From NCBI GenBank assembly GCA_014338405.1, contig JTDE01003476.1:3821-67820 (forward strand): a stretch of DNA of 64,000 bases. The letters run 5' to 3'. Each line of letters begins with the position of its first letter. Position 1 is the stretch's first letter. Of this stretch, positions 61,005-64,000 are shown piece after piece. Origin of the DNA: Paragonimus skrjabini miyazakii (taxonomy: Eukaryota; Platyhelminthes; Trematoda; Plagiorchiida; Troglotrematidae). The translations under genes were made by a program, and so were the position numbers. Under the pieces are notes generated by a model. It was not told the origin of the DNA, searched no databases, and was given only the letters and a program-made list of their open reading frames with translations.

Positions 61005-64000
61005 TCCGAATTCGTAGGTTACGATCAAATGTGAGTAGTGTTCAATTCTGAAATAACGTAAATCCCGAACTTCCACTGATCATCCCCGATTTTATTTTAC
61101 TTCGCATATCACCCGTGTCTATTCACTTACCAACCAAACGTTTCGAAGGCTTGTCAGGTTGAATGGCAGTTCAAGCATTCGTACCCTCCCGTATGGCTCA
61201 ACGATGAACATGTGCGTACTTGTTAATGCCAACATAGTGAGCTGTCCATTTGAATCTGAGACTCAAGAGAAAGAGCCCTAGTCATAAGTTCATATTTAAC
61301 AGGAATATAATTGCTAATGGACTACTAGACGTGTGCATGGTTACACGAGTCAAAATAAGTCTTCCAGAGAACACTCTTAATTAACGGAACATTGTTATGG
61401 GCTGTTAGTCTTCTCGGTTAAAAACACATCCTAGCCTATACAGTTGTTTTGAGAACCCCTCTCTGAACACGTTCGGTAAAAAATGTTTTTTTAATACTGG
61501 CCACAATTGGACATACATGATTTTTTGGAGGGAGTTTGGTTAACTTATGCATTAATGAGCATACAATAGGGCGAACTCATTCACAATTTCTCACTAAAAG
61601 ATTCAATATAATCTGAATCTTCCTGGCAATAGCCGCATACACTTTACACACAATTAAGTCACCTGCTACCAATCTTTCTGGATTTTTATTTCCTCGAAGA
61701 GTGTTAGCTCGTGGACAGTAACCAACGCACTTCTGGTGGAAGATGTGCATGACTGCGTTAAATGACGAATGTTAATTCACGAAGTCCAGTTGCACTGAAA
61801 TGTATCAACAGACGCACAACTTTTATGTTGTAAAAACCTGCAAGTGTATGAGTGGTCACAACCTGGAATCACTGGAGACGAGGTTTGTTAGAAATGAGCT
61901 ACTGATACCCTGAAAAAAGCCTATACTCAGCCCTGTTTGGTGAAACCTTTTGCTCCTTCCACGCGGTTGACCTGCTGTACGACAAAAGCAGCTGTATCTT
62001 GGTAAACAACAGAGTGGTAAAACTTGAAGAAAGTTCCTTAAAATATAATAATGATATGATGCGAAAGCGACGCAGATGCTGCTGGCTTGAGCTAAGACAG
62101 ACGTCTTCTTTCATGCTCTGAATAATTTTCGGACGATGACTTAGTTGTTAATGTATGTTCTGTGTCATAGGTGCACCTGTAGTTTTTCCTCCCTGCTTCA
62201 TACTTGACGTGATTCTTTAATGTCACGTTCGTTTATCGGTGCCTTAGAAACTACTCAGGTTACTCGTTATTATTAAATGTTTTTTATAGCTATTTTTGTT
62301 TCGGGCGTAAACCAGTCCGGCGTGCATTTACATTCTGCTTGATGTTGTAAATTATGAATCAATTTCCGTACGTGAACTGGGAGCACAACACTTTGAAAGT
62401 ATGTCTGTTGGTTAACCTAATTATCTGTACGTCCATTTGCGTGGTGCTGACCACTTTCCTTATTGGTGGCACGTTTAGAAACGTGAGACAGTTGTTCTTT
62501 TTGTGTGTTGACTTTTACACCACACAACTTTTGTTATAAACGTTTTACATGTATTGAGATCACTTACAACGAGTGATTCACACAGCTTAGTTGGACACAG
62601 AGTCTGCTCTGTAGAAATAATAGCTGAAAAATTGTGGTCGGTTCACATTTGAACACACTGCCAAACTCTGTGGCCAAGAATAAACCGGATGACAGTTTTA
62701 GAATTTTAGTTGATTCGCATATACGTCTATAGTAGTATGCACCTGTTGGGATGCAGCGAGAGTTACTAAGCAACAAGTAGTGCAAACTACGTTTTTTGAC
62801 TTCTGTCTCCAAATTTATTTTGGGACACAACTGTTTTTTATATGCTTGAGAGAAAACCTGTATCACAAGAATCTCACCATCCCTTAACTCAGTCCCACAG
62901 GTCATTAAACATGCACACCAGAAGCACCATTATCTCAGTATGCTTTATTTTTCGTTGCGAATATGATTTCACATCGGTAGCCTCATTCATTCTCATTTTT
63001 AGTCCATTCTTTCTAAATCGATAAACCGTCTAACACTGTGCTTATCTGACGAACTCAGAGGCATGAACTCACAAGTAAAGTTTTTCGTCCTCCTCCAACA
63101 AACTGTAAACCTGTGAATTAACAGACAGCTCAAAACTCTGTAAAAATTTCTGCCAGTTATATGAATCATTCTGTTATTTGCATACAAAGTGGATGTATTA
63201 ACAAGATTCTCCATGTAGCACATGATAGGTTCTTTCTAATTTTATCATGTTATCAAGTGGTATACTTCACTCTGGAACAATGCACTTACCTGTAATTTCT
63301 GTATCAAAACTGACTGATTTCCGTGGTCACAGTGCAAGTGTCATTTATCAAGTGCCAATGGTTGGTTTTGCAACCTTTGGGTTATAGTTGAATTCTGTCA
63401 CTAGCTAGTAAAACTTTTTTCCCTAACCATTTGGATCTATAAGACCATTCCAAAGTACATCAATTTACCATGTTTATCGTTAGCGATTCGTCGCACAGTG
63501 AATATATGTATAGTGACAAGTTCGTAAACAACAATTTTCGTTTACTGATAACCATTCTTTGTTTAATCTTGATTACCCACAATTATCTGTACAATGGAAG
63601 TGTCTGCTTAATACTGTTTGCATTGAAACACAAATGAGTAGTCATAAACGGGTTGATTTCATACTGTCTTTCCAGCAACAAACAAAAATTACCAGGAATA
63701 TAAGGTGGGTTGAGGAGCAAAGAACAGATGATCGATATAGGTGAAATGGTAATATTTCAAATGTTGAGTGTCATAGACTTAAAGGTTTAGTACGTGTGTT
63801 CTCCGCGGCATTCTTATCCTTTATCCCCACCTCACTGGTTCTTAGTATTGCTGGTTTTTGTCATTTGATTCTGGAGAGATGGCAGGTAATTCTACCCTCC
63901 ACCAGTGTTCGTCTTTTAACCGCTATATTCAAAGTTGCGGGGGGACTAATTTGCTTACGTTATACATCATCAAATTAATGAACGGAAATCGAATGACTTC
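61005..64000. other. Right-hand flank, mostly unassigned
   Basis: No recognised gene apart from one weak candidate first exon at 62354-62482. A hydrophobic frame at 63796-63978 runs to near the window end but could not be joined to it in frame. Confidence 0.4.
62354..62482 (+). CDS. Candidate first exon of an unknown membrane protein
   Basis: An ATG frame of 43 codons encodes a polar start (MNQFPYVNWEHNTLK), one strong transmembrane segment (VCLLVNLIICTSICVVLTTF) and GGTFRN, then meets a good donor GTGAGA at 62483. A second hydrophobic frame (VFSAAFLSFIPTSLVLSIAG) lies at about 63800, but direct splicing between them does not preserve frame. It may be the start of a multi-pass gene extending beyond the window. 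Confidence 0.25.

Noticed and set aside
1..64000. CRISPR arrays, bacterial operons, phage or plasmid modules
   Set aside because: No regularly spaced direct repeats and no dense open frames; intron-rich genes and retroelements show this is eukaryotic nuclear DNA.

Overview
This window looks like nuclear DNA from a parasitic flatworm, most likely a digenean trematode. The genes have multi-kilobase introns, but the first three introns of each gene are only 37-48 nt, a 5'-to-3' size gradient known from trematodes. The surrounding DNA is full of decayed non-LTR (RTE-like), Penelope-like, LTR and tRNA-derived SINE sequence. Species was not determined. There is one 100-N assembly gap at 33200-33299.

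The gene content is a pair of paralogous sugar-porter genes arranged tail to tail. Gene A (+ strand, 1040-19813, 9 exons, 598 aa) and gene B (- strand, 57953-39250, 9 exons, 603 aa) both reconstruct as full-length 12-helix transporters of the SLC2A13/HMIT class (H+/myo-inositol symporter). The diagnostic Cys-rich extracellular loop lies between helices 9 and 10. All eight introns interrupt the two proteins at matching places and phases (2,0,1,2,1,2,0,1), and five of nine exons plus the 41-nt first exon have identical lengths. The arrangement is an old inverted duplication: introns share no obvious similarity, yet part of exon 6 is identical for 146 nt. The two proteins probably do the same kind of job (proton-coupled myo-inositol or hexitol uptake at a membrane), with divergence in the helix 6-7 cytosolic loop and the C-terminal tail.

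Region by region: 1-1039 is the 5' flank of A. In 1040-19813, intron 5 of A holds a non-LTR 3' tail and a solo LTR, intron 7 holds a LINE 3' end, and intron 8 a faint LINE reverse-transcriptase relic. In 19814-39249, the convergent intergenic region has no recognised gene; it holds a LINE tail, two tRNA-derived SINEs, a LINE fragment, a (TA)n tract, a 531-bp palindrome, the N gap and a Penelope-like fragment. In 39250-57953, intron 5 of B is a transposon trap with a head-to-head SINE dimer, a Penelope-like element in a 1.28-kb palindrome with arms about 99% identical, a Penelope-like reverse-transcriptase relic and a second solo LTR with a TTAT target duplication. In 57954-64000, upstream of B, there is an inverted SINE pair and one weak candidate exon.

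I found no convincing evidence of an undescribed multi-gene system. The points most worth following up are the exon-limited sequence homogenisation between the paralogs and the concentration of inverted-repeat structures in and around gene B. All similarity statements were made by eye, without alignment software.
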